This document shows, one piece after another, positions 8,049 through 17,343 of a DNA stretch of 64,000 nucleotides. This stretch comes from Vibrio sp. MEBiC08052. GTDB lineage: Bacteria; Pseudomonadota; Gammaproteobacteria; Enterobacterales; Vibrionaceae. Position 1 is the first letter of the stretch. Each line of letters starts with the position of its first letter. A model generated the notes under the pieces. That model saw nothing but the letters and a program-made list of their open reading frames with translations, did no database searches and was not told the DNA's origin. Position numbers and translations under genes: made by a program. The stretch covers positions 785,799 through 849,798 of the forward strand of contig NZ_KQ947475.1 of assembly GCF_001506075.1 (NCBI RefSeq). Reading direction: 5' to 3'.

Positions 8049-8960
8049 TTATTTCTCCCTTTGCGATTCAATATTCTCTCCAATCCTTCCCCGACAAACC
8101 TCTTCCGTCAGCACTTTCAGTTTTTCGACCTCTTCGGCCAGATAGTCCAGCTCTTCGACGGTGATTTCGTAGTGCTCCGAGTAGCGGGCATCGACGTAGG
8201 CGCGTTTGAGGCGGTGGAAGCTGCGGCGACGGAACTGGTTGTCGGCAGGGAAGAGGCGGGCGAAGCGTTCGTCTTGTCCGGCACAGAAGGCGCGCAGTTT
8301 TTCCAGATCGTGGGTTTTCGGCAGATAGTTGGTACACACTAACAGGGTGCAGGCAAGAAAACGTTCTGCTGCCTGATGTAAGAAAAATGCAGCTTGATTA
8401 ATTCTCGATTTACCCATCGCGAAATCATAGGCATCAACGAACTCTGACGCACTTTCGAACCATTGAGCAAAATGTTTTTCGGCAATCTGCTGACTTTCTT
8501 CGGCTGTCAGATCCCCCGGTAGTGCCAGTTCCCGGCCATCGGCGCTGTACAGCTCGATGCCTTGCTCGCGGATATCCCGAAAGAAATAGTGCCCATCGTG
8601 CAGCCACTGATTGACTTCACCAAGGGTATGAACAATCAGCCCCAGCGGGGTTTTGGGTATGCGGCGGCTGATACGGTCTTCCGCCAGACTCCACAGCGTG
8701 AATTCTTCCACCAGTTCAAAGCGATTGACGATCACCAGCACATCATAATCGCTGACATAGCCGTTGGCCGGGTCATTGACCCAGTTACCTTTGGCATAAC
8801 TGCCGAACAGGATGATTTTGTGAATTTTAAAACCGGCTTTTTTGCCGCTTCTTCCGGCCACGTATTCATCCACCACATCGCGCAAAATGGTCGCAATGGT
8901 GTGAATATCCTGTTGTTTCCGCTCGGGAAGATGGTCAAGTGTCTTTTTCATGTCGGTCAT
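8049..8960 (-). CDS. Nucleotidyltransferase-HEPN fusion protein
   Basis: A 303-residue protein. Residues about 35-110 form a minimal nucleotidyltransferase (MNT) domain with GSYAKGNW and the catalytic DYDVLVIV. The C-terminal half is a HEPN domain with a putative R-x3-H motif (DARYSEHYEI). Separate MNT and HEPN proteins form type VII toxin-antitoxins in which MNT adenylylates and silences the HEPN RNase; here both are in one chain. A shortened copy lies at 5894-6094. The upstream about 110 bp are shared by both copies, so they may share a promoter sequence. Starts at 8960 and 8951 are both possible. Confidence 0.82.
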   Translation of the reverse strand: MTDMKKTLDHLPERKQQDIHTIATILRDVVDEYVAGRSGKKAGFKIHKIILFGSYAKGNWVNDPANGYVSDYDVLVIVNRFELVEEFTLWSLAEDRISRRIPKTPLGLIVHTLGEVNQWLHDGHYFFRDIREQGIELYSADGRELALPGDLTAEESQQIAEKHFAQWFESASEFVDAYDFAMGKSRINQAAFFLHQAAERFLACTLLVCTNYLPKTHDLEKLRAFCAGQDERFARLFPADNQFRRRSFHRLKRAYVDARYSEHYEITVEELDYLAEEVEKLKVLTEEVCRGRIGENIESQREK

Positions 8961-9068
8961 CGTACTACGCGGTGAGAATCGGGTAAATGGGAGTCTCGGG
9001 GTTGAGGTGAGTTTTGCGTGTGAGTGCGGTTTTTGGTGTAAGTGGGGTGTTGGTTGAGGATGAGAAAT
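8070..9068. repeat. Direct repeat, right copy (full-length form)
   Basis: This is the full-length partner of 5894-6211. It covers the nucleotidyltransferase-HEPN gene and about 110 bp upstream. CATCG at 8189-8193 and at 8876-8880 are the likely deletion endpoints that produced the short copy. The two copies could recombine and remove the TumE locus between them. Confidence 0.75.
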
Positions 9069-9175
9069 TGAATAGAAAAGTACTTAAAGGAACAAGAGTC
9101 TTGTTTTATATTCATTACTATAATAATTTCTTACATAAGGCTGATAATAAGCATAAATGATTATAGGATAAACAA

Positions 9176-10840
9176 ATGTTAACTTTTAGTTACCCCGCAG
9201 TTTGTGTACAGCAATCAAAAGAGTCTAATCCTCTGATTTTATTTGGTGCCCCAGCAGTTGAGATTGAGTGTTGGGCTGGCATTCCTCAGAAAAAGAGTTT
9301 TAATCCTGAACTGGCAGAAAGTACCGGGTTCCAAAGAACAGAAAATAAAAAGAGACTCGAGCAGTTAGAGCGTTTTTTTAATAATAAGCACAACGTGATC
9401 CAAAACAGTTTAATATGTGGTTTGAAAAAAATTGAAGGAGGAAGCGTTGAGTTTTTTTCGGAGAATGGCGTTTCTGGAGATATTGTAATCAAGTTTCCTG
9501 ATCTATATAAGATGAAGTTAGTCGATCTTTTTGACATGCTGAAAAAAACTTTATATGAAAGAATTGGAGAGCATAAGGATCTCACTGATCATAATTTGAT
9601 AGATTTTCTTAAGTCAAAAATAAGTTTGTTTTCAACTGAAGATGAAGTTGAAGAAATAGAGAATGATAGTGAGACAGATGAACCAATAGTATTTGAAGAA
9701 TCACACTTAGAAGACTTTCTAAAAGATGTAATTGCAAGACATGAAATACTTAAAGAGATAACAGATGACTCTACACAGTATGGTGATAGTTTCTTAGGAT
9801 TTGATAGGAATTCTTTATTATCTTTTTTATTACCAATTACTTTAGTTGATGGTCAGCATCGTTTAAAAGGTGCTATTAGAGATGCATATTCGAGTTTATC
9901 AAGAGGAGAGTTGAGAGATTTGGTTGCGCAAAGAATTTCGGATGGAGATGAACCTGAGGAAGTTGAAAAAGAACTTCTGAAAGAAAATTCTCGTTTTTTA
10001 CCTATATCCTTATTAATGGATGATGATCCGAAAGAGCAAGTTTTTCAATTTGTTGTAATTAACCAGAAGGCGACTCCTATTGTAAAATCTTTATTAGGGA
10101 CGATAATTTCAACATCACTAACAACAGATGAGATGGATAGTGTGTCTGGTCGGCTTAAAGATTCTGGTATTGTACTTGATGATGCTAGAGCAATTACTTG
10201 GGCAGCTAGAAATCCATCTAGTCCATTTTATGAATTAGTTGAAAGAGGGCTAGAAAGCGATAAGAAAGACCTTTTACAATGGAACGTTATGGGGTCTCTT
10301 ATTCAAATATTTAGAGAGTTGAAAGGTGGTTGTCTATTTCATGCACGTAATGATTATGCAAAAAGTTGGAAAGATAAATACTTGGCACAGAGTAATATTG
10401 TTAGTTCTGATGATATTGATGAAGCATTTGAAGAGTGGCGCAGTTTAGATGGTATATGGAGAGATGTCTTTATTGTTTTTTGGAATAAAATTAGAAGTGA
10501 ATTTTCTCAAGGAGAAAATCCATCTAGATTCAACTATTGGGGGAACCCAAGAAGATCTAACCTATTTAATAAGATATCTCTGACTATATTAGCTGCTGAT
10601 TTTTTTAAATATATATCAGTAGCAAAGAAAAAAATTGATGATCTTTCTGATATAGAGCCACTTATGGATGAATGGTTAGAGGATGTTAATAGAGAATACT
10701 TTGATAGAGATTGGGAATTATCTGGTGTAAAGAAAGACTCAACTGGTATTCGTTCTAGATGGTCTGAAAATTGGGCTGACTATAGAGAAAATCCCGAAAC
10801 CTTACCTCAAGTTAGAACCTATAGGAATCCCAAAAAATGA
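9176..10840 (+). CDS. DGQHR-domain protein (DndB-like), linked to an HNH nuclease
   Basis: A 554-residue protein carrying the DGQHR signature (TLVDGQHRLKGAIRDAY, residues about 222-238), as in DndB and related ParB/sulfiredoxin-like proteins. It is longer than DndB of this island (359 aa) and has an acidic insertion around residues 155-180 (EDEVEEIENDSETDEP). AGGATAAACAA precedes the ATG. Its stop overlaps the HNH gene start by 4 bases. Base composition is clearly more AT-rich than in the dnd genes, suggesting separate acquisition. I infer a defence role next to the dnd genes; the exact function is unknown. Confidence 0.7.
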   Translation: MLTFSYPAVCVQQSKESNPLILFGAPAVEIECWAGIPQKKSFNPELAESTGFQRTENKKRLEQLERFFNNKHNVIQNSLICGLKKIEGGSVEFFSENGVSGDIVIKFPDLYKMKLVDLFDMLKKTLYERIGEHKDLTDHNLIDFLKSKISLFSTEDEVEEIENDSETDEPIVFEESHLEDFLKDVIARHEILKEITDDSTQYGDSFLGFDRNSLLSFLLPITLVDGQHRLKGAIRDAYSSLSRGELRDLVAQRISDGDEPEEVEKELLKENSRFLPISLLMDDDPKEQVFQFVVINQKATPIVKSLLGTIISTSLTTDEMDSVSGRLKDSGIVLDDARAITWAARNPSSPFYELVERGLESDKKDLLQWNVMGSLIQIFRELKGGCLFHARNDYAKSWKDKYLAQSNIVSSDDIDEAFEEWRSLDGIWRDVFIVFWNKIRSEFSQGENPSRFNYWGNPRRSNLFNKISLTILAADFFKYISVAKKKIDDLSDIEPLMDEWLEDVNREYFDRDWELSGVKKDSTGIRSRWSENWADYRENPETLPQVRTYRNPKK

Positions 10841-11823
10841 CTTTCTCTCCTATTAATGAACTTAAACATCTTAGTTCTAGCCTTTTATCAGAAGAAAGTG
10901 CTTGGTCATGGAGTGACCAAGTTGAACTTGCTGGGATTAAACCCCCAGATATGTTAATGGGTATCAGAAGAGATTTACTTCAAGGTGATATTTCTAGAGA
11001 ATGGGTTAAGTGGGTCATAGAACAATTTATCGATCATAAATATCTTAAAAGTAATTGTTCTTACGTTTGGATTTTTTCTGATATTTATAAAAATATTGAA
11101 AGTTTAATTGGCTTGCAAGCTTCTAATGAAGTAAAAATGGATATAGCTAAAATAATATCTAAATTAGTCAAAGATAGAATTGATTGGATAAAATCAGAAT
11201 ACAGCCGTAAAAGTTTTTCCGTAAAATTGAAAGAAGATTTATTAGATGCATATATGTCAGAAGGCAAAGTTAGATGTTGGCTTACAGGATATGAATTTTC
11301 TAAAGATGCTATTTTTAACTTCCAGTCAACTAAATCTGATAAAGTAAAAATAAATCTACCAGAATATGTTGATAGAATAAGACCAATAGGTCTTACTGAA
11401 AATGATTTGAGGATAGAAATAGACCATCTTTATCCTTACTCACTTGGTGGGAATGATTCATTAGATAATTATCGTTTAGTATGTGGCTGGGCAAATAGAG
11501 TTAAGAGCAATAATATCAGTGGCTATAGCCTAGGAACAAAAATTAATCAGAAGGTTGGTATTTGGCCAAAGTCATATTACTATTGGATTATTAGACTTAT
11601 TGGATTAAGACGAAAATGTGAAGAGAAAGGGTGTAAAAATCATCTAGGAAATAGTGAATTAACTGTAGAGTCCATTTTTGGTCCAGATAAGGCAATTACC
11701 CCAACTAGTATGAAGGTAGTTTGCTATAAACATAGCAAACTACCTAATCGTTTTATTAAAAGAGAAATATTTAGTAATGATTCTTTTGGTGGGTATGCTA
11801 ATGAAATTAGAGCATCTTTATAG
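10837..11823 (+). CDS. HNH endonuclease
   Basis: A 328-residue protein with an HNH nuclease core: CWLTGYEFS (about 147-155), then IEIDHLYPYSLGGNDSLDNY (about 191-210) and RLVCGWANRVKSN. The Asp-His of DHLYP, the Asn of LDNYRLV and the later Asn match the HNH pattern. Other Cys/His residues (CEEKGCKNHLG, CYKHSK) may bind zinc. The N-terminal 140 residues have no recognised fold; a sulfur-binding domain, as in ScoMcrA-type phosphorothioate-dependent nucleases, would make sense but is not shown. It overlaps the DGQHR gene by 4 bases and runs convergent into dndE, overlapping at the stops. Confidence 0.78.
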   Translation: MTFSPINELKHLSSSLLSEESAWSWSDQVELAGIKPPDMLMGIRRDLLQGDISREWVKWVIEQFIDHKYLKSNCSYVWIFSDIYKNIESLIGLQASNEVKMDIAKIISKLVKDRIDWIKSEYSRKSFSVKLKEDLLDAYMSEGKVRCWLTGYEFSKDAIFNFQSTKSDKVKINLPEYVDRIRPIGLTENDLRIEIDHLYPYSLGGNDSLDNYRLVCGWANRVKSNNISGYSLGTKINQKVGIWPKSYYYWIIRLIGLRRKCEEKGCKNHLGNSELTVESIFGPDKAITPTSMKVVCYKHSKLPNRFIKREIFSNDSFGGYANEIRASL

Positions 11824-12186
11824 AGCTAACATTATCAGGTTGTTTATATTTTTTGTTTTATTAGACAAATAAGAAATCCCGCGATGAAGATGTAATTTGA
11901 AATAATAGTAAAGTTCATCTTCATTGATTGTTCCATAATCTTGGTAGACGCGCTGTTTCAACATAGCAAGATAAATCTCTGCGAACTCCCCACCAAAGAC
12001 TTTCCAGGTCATTTCTACGTTACTGTCTGTGACAATCTCTTCATGTGGGGGAAGGCTTTCTTCCTGAAGGGATAGCATCAGCGCCCAACGGCACAACACA
12101 TTCCAGTTCTCTATTTTGGTGTCTTTTTTTATTTTAATCAGATGCCCTTTGGCTTTTTCTGATAAGCGTACAGTTTCAATACTCAT
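11818..12186 (-). CDS. dndE: DNA sulfur modification protein DndE
   Basis: A 122-residue protein beginning MSIETVRLSEKAKGHLIKIK and containing NWNVLCRWALMLSLQEE, the conserved start of DndE. DndE binds nicked DNA and is part of the DndCDE complex that puts sulfur in place of a non-bridging phosphate oxygen. The ATG overlaps the dndD stop by 4 bases. The tail (SNKTKNINNLIMLAL) touches the convergent HNH gene. Confidence 0.9.
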   Translation of the reverse strand: MSIETVRLSEKAKGHLIKIKKDTKIENWNVLCRWALMLSLQEESLPPHEEIVTDSNVEMTWKVFGGEFAEIYLAMLKQRVYQDYGTINEDELYYYFKLHLHRGISYLSNKTKNINNLIMLAL

Positions 12187-14156
12187 ACTTCCTCCGCAAA
12201 ATATCCGGGGCGGATAGTCGATGTTTTCTGGGACTCGTCATAAGCAATATGGTACTCACTGGCAATATAAGGTTTCAGTTTCTTATAGTATTCACCGGAA
12301 ATCTCTTCATCGGTTGAGAGTAGGATGACTTGTCCCGCCGCCTGAGGAAAGTAATTCTCGACCAGTTTGGTTCGATGTTTTCCATCAAGCCGTCCCATCG
12401 GCGTATCGATAATGGTGGGAATCGCTTTACCTGATTCATCAGCCAGCGCCCAAAGGGTTGCTACTGATAAAAGTTGCCGTTCACCAGCCGAAAGGCGAGC
12501 TGAATCAATGGGCTGATTGTTGTTACCTAATATTTGCAGCTTAAAGCTTTGCGTATTGATGTGAACTTTTGAGATTAGTTCTGATTTACGCCCCAGAGAG
12601 TCAAATTTACTTTTGATTCGTTTTTCAAGTTTAGAAATATTTTCACGAATGAGCATTTCTTTAAAGTCATCAATGATCGACTTCATTTCAACCAGATGAT
12701 CGGCAACCTGTTGATTGCGCTGATGCTCGAAGGTCTCTGCATTCTGTTGAACTAACGTTGCATCAAGCCGGGACTCATTTTCATGTAGCTGATTCTGACA
12801 TTGATTCCGTTCTTCAAGGGTCGCTTCGAGATGCAGTTTACTTTGTTCGATCCGCGCTTCTACATTCTCTTTGGCAGCAATGAGGTCTTTGACCGATTCA
12901 TAATCCGGTACTGCTTCGAGTTTTTTATCAATGAGAGCCAGTTTTTCAACCAGTTCATTTTTCTGCTTGAGCAGGGTCTGGCTTTCTTCAGCCTCATTGG
13001 AGAGTAATGACTGAGCAAACTCAAAGATGGTTGGATTGGTATGCAGATAGATTTCAGCACCTGAGACGTTATTGTCTGTTTCTTGGTGAATTTGTTCTAA
13101 TAACTGCTGGACGAGGTTTACCGTCTCGGCATTTGCTGATTGAGTTAAACGTGCCATTAAAGCGGTATTTTGTGCCGTAATATGTTTTTGGGCATTGCTT
13201 ATTTCAGAGGCTTGCTGTTCTTTCTGGGATTGTTGATGAGCAGCCTTGAATAATTTACTCCCAAGACGTAAGGGTAAAGCACCGGAAGCTAATTTACCTA
13301 AATGAGAGTCGATGGCGTCTAGTTGCAAGGTCTCTTCTCTTCTTTCTGCTTGGATCTCTGCTAAAGACTCCAATAGGTGAGCGCCTGTACTGTGCATTTG
13401 AACCTCTGCGGACTTAAGTTCCTCTTCCAGTGTTTCTCGTCGAGCAATGGTCGCTTTAATTTCTTGTTCGAGCTCTTGCAGATTGTTTTCCAGTGATTGT
13501 TTTCTGTCTAAAAGCTCTTGTACGCGCTCACTGGCTTTTTTATCCAGATTTTTTTCCTGACGGCGTTGTCTTTGTGAGTTTAAGTCTTTCGATAACTGAC
13601 TCAGGAGTTCCAGCCCCAGCAGTGCTTCAATGCCTGTTTTAATTAATTGCGCGGATCGGGACTCATCTGCCAGATCTTCGATCTTCTCACCATCGAAGAA
13701 GAACAGCTCTGACATATTTTGCGGAATAAACTCAGAAACAAAGTCGTTCCAGTTGTCGGTTAATAAACGGTCTTGCTCACCGTTGATAAAAACCTGAACT
13801 GTATCACTGATCTCTATATTGCCGTTATCTGTCCAAGAACGAACGACCTGATATTGGTTGTCCTTAGTTCCTTGATTGTGTCTGAATGTAAGCGATACTG
13901 ACGCCGATTTTTCGCTGCTGAAACGGTTAATGCTGCGTTTTAAGTAGTCACTGTATGAGAGCCGCCCGCGATTCGAGCACTTGGCATGTTTTCCATACAG
14001 CGCTAATTGCATTGAGTCGAGAAAGGTGGTTTTACCGCCACCATTTAACCCGCCAAACAGGATAATGGGCTTACGATGGTCGCTGCTATTCAGATCAATG
14101 GTGTGCTCACCCTGATAAATGCCAAAGTTGTTGAGTTTTACTTGTTCAAAAATCAT
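12183..14156 (-). CDS. dndD: DNA sulfur modification ATPase DndD
   Basis: A 657-residue SMC/Rad50-like ATPase. Walker A is GGLNGGGKTTF near residue 35. Long coiled-coil stretches rich in Gln, Glu and Leu fill about 190-290 and 390-500. The C-terminal ABC signature is LSAGERQLL and Walker B is TIIDTPMGRLD, with a following His switch region. DndD supplies ATP-driven DNA work for phosphorothioation. Overlaps of 4 bases with dndC and dndE show a single operon. Confidence 0.95.
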   Translation of the reverse strand: MIFEQVKLNNFGIYQGEHTIDLNSSDHRKPIILFGGLNGGGKTTFLDSMQLALYGKHAKCSNRGRLSYSDYLKRSINRFSSEKSASVSLTFRHNQGTKDNQYQVVRSWTDNGNIEISDTVQVFINGEQDRLLTDNWNDFVSEFIPQNMSELFFFDGEKIEDLADESRSAQLIKTGIEALLGLELLSQLSKDLNSQRQRRQEKNLDKKASERVQELLDRKQSLENNLQELEQEIKATIARRETLEEELKSAEVQMHSTGAHLLESLAEIQAERREETLQLDAIDSHLGKLASGALPLRLGSKLFKAAHQQSQKEQQASEISNAQKHITAQNTALMARLTQSANAETVNLVQQLLEQIHQETDNNVSGAEIYLHTNPTIFEFAQSLLSNEAEESQTLLKQKNELVEKLALIDKKLEAVPDYESVKDLIAAKENVEARIEQSKLHLEATLEERNQCQNQLHENESRLDATLVQQNAETFEHQRNQQVADHLVEMKSIIDDFKEMLIRENISKLEKRIKSKFDSLGRKSELISKVHINTQSFKLQILGNNNQPIDSARLSAGERQLLSVATLWALADESGKAIPTIIDTPMGRLDGKHRTKLVENYFPQAAGQVILLSTDEEISGEYYKKLKPYIASEYHIAYDESQKTSTIRPGYFAEEV

Positions 14157-16102
14157 AACGGTTTCTCCTGAACAATCAGTTGCTCCGGAGCAAGAAGCTT
14201 ACTATTTCTCTTGTTGTTGTCTTTTTCTTCTTGTGCTTTTTTATCTAACAAGCTGAATGAAAGATCAATTTGCCGGATGTAATAGGCATAGAGCTTTTTC
14301 AGCCCCAGTACAATCTCTTTGGCAGTTTCTTGTTCAGCTCCTTCGTCAGTGATTTTTGTATAGAGTGATTTATATTTTTTCACTTTGAACAGGTCTTTTT
14401 TGGCATCAAGAATCTGGATGTTTTTGCTGATATTGTTGAGGAATTCGTTGGTATCTCCGGCATCCTCAAGGCGTTTCAGTTTGATCGCATACTCGTTTTT
14501 TACCCGGCCAAGCGCAAAACGGCGGGCATCATCAATACTGCTGAAAGCGCCTTTTTCTATCTCAGACTCAAGCTCGTCGGCAATTTTGGCTCGACGTAGT
14601 TGGTGTTTGTATCGGTCTTCAATTGAGAGCAGACCACGTAACTGTTGATATTTGAGTTCGTCTTTATCCTGATATGTCGCACAATGTGCTTTCAGTTTGT
14701 CGAGGATGCTGTGGTTGAGGATCGGGCTGTAAGCGCGTTTTGGACCCAGGTAATATTTACCAGTCACTTCGCGGTAAATCAGGGGTACGGAATCCTCGGC
14801 TTCCTTTTTCTCCTCGACCCAGATGCGACGAATTTCTTCCAGTTCCTCTAAGGGAAGAAGTTCGAGTCTTTTGACTTCATCGGGGCCGGTTTCCTGAACA
14901 TACATCTGTGCTTCAAGGACTTTGCGTAGCATCTTTTCGCGAAAACTCTGTTTGTACGGACCGCGAACCACATCTGCCGGTAGGTTTTCGTACTTATGTT
15001 CAGTCGTATCTTCATACTGAGCTAACAGTTCGAATGGATCTTCGCTCTCTTCCAGCTCCTTGGCGTCGCTGAAATCTTTCATGCTGATATGGACGGTCAG
15101 CGAGCCATTCATCCGTCTGAAATCACGATTGCTTTTATCTCGTGCAACTTTATTCGCTTTTACCTGCGGATTGGCATCATTGATATCAATCTCGTTACGT
15201 AGTGCAAGCAGGGGAAGCATCCATTCTTTTTCATCATCGTTCGCAATCATGGCCGCCATCGATTTATCTTCACCGACCATGGTACAGACGTAACAACCGA
15301 ACCGGCTGTCGCCACAGCTTGGAGTCGATTTATCAACCACTAATGGGCATTCTCCGCCTTCTGTAGCACCTTGATACATGCCCAATAGATCGGTGTTTTT
15401 ATATCCCCAAGGGTTTTTTTCTTGGGTGAGGTATGCCCATACATCATCGTTGGTCCAATCTTCAATCGGGGTATACACCCAGACCCGATCCAGTTGGGTA
15501 TTGACGTTTAAGCCGTCTTCTTTACGTGTATTATCAAGTTGTTCAATATTTTCCATGCTGGCAGCACGTACCGTACTTTCGTGTTTGCGGGTGCCTAACA
15601 CGAGAATGGCTTCGCCATTATTTTTGACCACATCCTGAATAAATGTATTGGAAGGGCTGATTTTTAAGCGATCAGTACACCAGCGGAACTTGTAGCGAGG
15701 TGCCGGATAGCCGCGTCCGATCAGGTTGACCCAGAAGCGATCTTTGACTTCCGGAGTTAAACGGTGTGGCACAATCGGCAGATCTTGTTCAGCGACTGCT
15801 TTTTTCATTTGGTTGAGAGAGCGTTCCACCCACAGAGCAACAATAGGGTTTTCGACCAGAGTATCAGTGCTGATAACGTGCACGGTTTTATGTGCTTTCC
15901 CTTCTTTTTTGAGTTCTGTTACGGCAGCCCAGACTAGCTGGACTATCGCCGTTGAATCTTTGCCACCACTATAACCAATGACCCAAGGAATCTGATCTTT
16001 GAGATAGATTTCCTTGGTTTTGTCTATCAGGTTACGGATAGCAGGCTTGAACCCGTCAGGTTCAAATGCAGAGTATTTTGCTTCTGCGATATTTATTGTC
16101 AT
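14153..16102 (-). CDS. dndC: DNA phosphorothioation protein DndC (PAPS-reductase-like)
   Basis: A 649-residue protein with the PP-loop motif GYSGGKDSTAIVQ near residue 43, RWCTDRLKISPS, and a cysteine set for an iron-sulfur cluster (GGECPLVVDK, PSCGDSRFGCYVCTMVGED). DndC forms an adenylated or sulfurated intermediate and transfers sulfur received from DndA. It is longer than the about 500 residues of well-studied DndC proteins; the last about 200 residues are charged and helical. AGAGGCAATA precedes the ATG. Confidence 0.95.
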   Translation of the reverse strand: MTINIAEAKYSAFEPDGFKPAIRNLIDKTKEIYLKDQIPWVIGYSGGKDSTAIVQLVWAAVTELKKEGKAHKTVHVISTDTLVENPIVALWVERSLNQMKKAVAEQDLPIVPHRLTPEVKDRFWVNLIGRGYPAPRYKFRWCTDRLKISPSNTFIQDVVKNNGEAILVLGTRKHESTVRAASMENIEQLDNTRKEDGLNVNTQLDRVWVYTPIEDWTNDDVWAYLTQEKNPWGYKNTDLLGMYQGATEGGECPLVVDKSTPSCGDSRFGCYVCTMVGEDKSMAAMIANDDEKEWMLPLLALRNEIDINDANPQVKANKVARDKSNRDFRRMNGSLTVHISMKDFSDAKELEESEDPFELLAQYEDTTEHKYENLPADVVRGPYKQSFREKMLRKVLEAQMYVQETGPDEVKRLELLPLEELEEIRRIWVEEKKEAEDSVPLIYREVTGKYYLGPKRAYSPILNHSILDKLKAHCATYQDKDELKYQQLRGLLSIEDRYKHQLRRAKIADELESEIEKGAFSSIDDARRFALGRVKNEYAIKLKRLEDAGDTNEFLNNISKNIQILDAKKDLFKVKKYKSLYTKITDEGAEQETAKEIVLGLKKLYAYYIRQIDLSFSLLDKKAQEEKDNNKRNSKLLAPEQLIVQEKPL

Positions 16103-16139
16103 TATTGCCTCTGGTTAAGTGATATCACTTAATCTGGTA

Positions 16140-17219
16140 TCAATCGTTTAATTTATCTTCTTCAGCCAGTTCCTTGTTATTTAAAGGAATGTTCAAATGT
16201 TTCTTGATTCTGTTGGCTGTTAATTTGACGGCTATCGATGAATTTCTCATTGCGCCATTGACGATACAACGGCCTTCCCAATCGGTTTTATTGGTTCTGG
16301 ACCAATCGATGTCTTTCAACTTTTTAAGTCTGAGTTTCCACTCGCTGTCATTGGCTAGTAACCATTTCCCAACAGCTCCCAATGCCTGAAAAGTGACTGA
16401 GTATGCCAGCACATTTTCTTCTCTCACCTCACCACCGGATACTTGTTCGTTATAGACCAGTTTTAAGGAAGGGATCGCCATAACGACCGATTCCCAATAC
16501 TCTTTAGCAATTGGAATTTGGTCTGTGTAGGTGTTTTGATCGATTTTATCAAATAGCTCGCACGTTGCTTTGTTGAGTGCACTATGACTGACCAGCTTTT
16601 TCGATCTCTGTCCTAAATTGGTTTTTTCCATATGGATCAGCTTTGACAATATTTTACTTTCATAAATAACTGTTTTTGAAAGTAAAGCTGCGGGTTTGTC
16701 ATCATAGGTAATACTTAATGAACTATCGGTTTTGACCGGATATAAATTCAGATCTTTAAAGATTTTTTGTCTTTCCGCCAAAGATTTATCAGCGAAGAAT
16801 ACAACGGTGATTGTCTCATTACTTAAGGTTGGATCTTGTTTGAGTGCTTCAAGAATTGCGGCATTCCGATGCTGACCGTCAGTAATGAAGACCTCGGCAT
16901 CTTCATCAATGGTTAAAGTACCGATCTTTTGTTGATGCCCCATATCACCAATAGGTGTGAATTCACTATCGCCTTCGATACAGGCTGTGAGTGCAGAGAA
17001 TACATAAGCATCACGTTCATTCAGAATGTAGTTTGTGATCTCAGGAATACGTTCCGGGTTCAGGATCCTCTGCGCCCGTTCAGATACGGGGAGTTCCCCT
17101 TCATCAAAAGTAAAAATTTTTCTCAATCTTTTGAGTGGACACATCACGGTGTAGAATTCTGCGCCAGCCTGAACTCCCCGAATTGCAGGGAATGAGTTAC
17201 CCGAAATTATTCTTGTCAT
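16140..17219 (-). CDS. dndB: DndB, regulator of DNA phosphorothioation
   Basis: A 359-residue DGQHR protein: MTRIISGNSFPAIRGVQAG at the start, then CPLKRLRKIF and FITDGQHRNAAILEAL near residue 113. DndB proteins act as negative regulators of the dnd operon and affect modification levels. I chose the start at 17219 because MTRIISGNSFPA is the family beginning; an ATG or GTG further upstream adds a few residues. It leads the leftward dndBCDE operon and is divergent from dndA. Confidence 0.92.
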   Translation of the reverse strand: MTRIISGNSFPAIRGVQAGAEFYTVMCPLKRLRKIFTFDEGELPVSERAQRILNPERIPEITNYILNERDAYVFSALTACIEGDSEFTPIGDMGHQQKIGTLTIDEDAEVFITDGQHRNAAILEALKQDPTLSNETITVVFFADKSLAERQKIFKDLNLYPVKTDSSLSITYDDKPAALLSKTVIYESKILSKLIHMEKTNLGQRSKKLVSHSALNKATCELFDKIDQNTYTDQIPIAKEYWESVVMAIPSLKLVYNEQVSGGEVREENVLAYSVTFQALGAVGKWLLANDSEWKLRLKKLKDIDWSRTNKTDWEGRCIVNGAMRNSSIAVKLTANRIKKHLNIPLNNKELAEEDKLND

Positions 17220-17238
17220 TTCTATTAATACCAACGTG

Positions 17239-17277
17239 TTGTTTGTACGAACAATCCATTATTGTTCTTACGAACAG
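17239..17277. promoter_or_regulatory. Two near-palindromic operators between dndB and dndA
   Basis: TTGTTTGTACGAACAA (17239-17254) and TTGTTCTTACGAACAG (17262-17277) share the pattern TTGTTcnTACGAACA. Each is close to a palindrome, and they are 23 bp apart, about two helical turns. They lie between the divergent dndB and dndA starts. This is a strong candidate for the binding site of a dimeric repressor. No separate regulator gene is seen nearby; DndB itself or a regulator elsewhere could bind. Confidence 0.6.
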
Positions 17278-17343
17278 GAGGCGCTAATATACTTGAATTC
17301 TTTTAGTGTGTCTTGCCATTTTCCCCGTCCGAAGGATCATCAA

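Noticed and set aside
17236..17343. Upstream extension of DndA to 17236
   Set aside because: The 36 codons cross the palindromic operators and do not look like a cysteine desulfurase N terminus; ATG 17344 with a good ribosome site fits the family start.
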